Shown here piece by piece: positions 5,755-5,757 of a stretch of 5,757 bases of DNA. The stretch is from the NCBI GenBank assembly GCA_043818215.1, contig JBDRGC010000006.1, positions 1 to 5,757 on the forward strand. Reading direction: 5' to 3'. Numbering within the stretch: the first letter of the stretch is position 1; each line of letters begins with the position of its first letter. Made by a program: the position numbers and the translations under genes. The DNA is from JBDRGC01 sp043818215. GTDB taxonomy: Bacteria > Chloroflexota > Anaerolineae > Anaerolineales > UBA11858. The notes below the pieces were generated by a model, which was not told where the DNA came from, searched no databases, and was given only the letters and a program-made list of their open reading frames with translations.

Positions 5755-5757
5755 CCC

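Overview
This window is a polysaccharide biosynthesis locus. All recognisable genes lie on the minus strand, so transcription runs from high to low coordinates. In transcription order they are: a multi-spanning oligosaccharide flippase of the MOP/Wzx type (5657 to 4215), two family-4 (GT-B) glycosyltransferases (4214 to 3060 and 2963 to 1815), a membrane-anchored family-2 (GT-A) glycosyltransferase (1399 to 128), and the first 42 codons of a further probable glycosyltransferase that runs off the left edge (126 to 1). No priming transferase, Wzy polymerase, chain-length regulator or sugar-nucleotide enzyme is visible, so this is an internal slice of a larger exopolysaccharide, O-antigen or surface-glycan cluster. 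The likely division of labour is that the glycosyltransferases build a lipid-linked oligosaccharide on the cytoplasmic face and the flippase carries it across the membrane.

The right end (5658-5757) looks like a transcription-unit boundary. A GC-rich hairpin followed by a T-run, read on the minus strand, could terminate an off-window upstream gene. Just downstream is an extended -10 promoter (TGCTATAAT) and then a GGAG ribosome binding site in front of the flippase. The flippase and first GT4 abut with no gap, the two GT4 genes are 96 bp apart, and the GT2 and the partial gene are 1 bp apart. A 415-bp non-coding region (1400-1814) separates the second GT4 from the GT2, so the GT2 may start a second transcription unit, although I found no convincing promoter there.

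The most unusual feature is a set of degenerate 7-bp tandem repeats placed at or between genes. AGAGTGC-type units (4190-4217) span the flippase stop and the GT4 start codons. GTGAAAC-type units (3079-3107) encode the GT4 C-terminal tail. Ten GTGGCGA/ATGGCGA units (2968-3037) fill the gap between the GT4 genes and end 4 bp from the second start codon. ATGGTAA-type units form an inverted pair (1621-1707) within the 415-bp region, nested in further inverted repeats. The units differ but most fit RTGNNRM.

The organism cannot be fixed from sequence alone. Base composition is near balanced, and short heptanucleotide repeats between genes are a habit of filamentous or environmental bacteria such as cyanobacteria and, from memory, Chloroflexota (Anaerolineae-like). 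I lean weakly to Chloroflexota. The gene content itself is ordinary, and I see no new enzymatic system here. The repeat architecture at the gene junctions is what deserves a second look.
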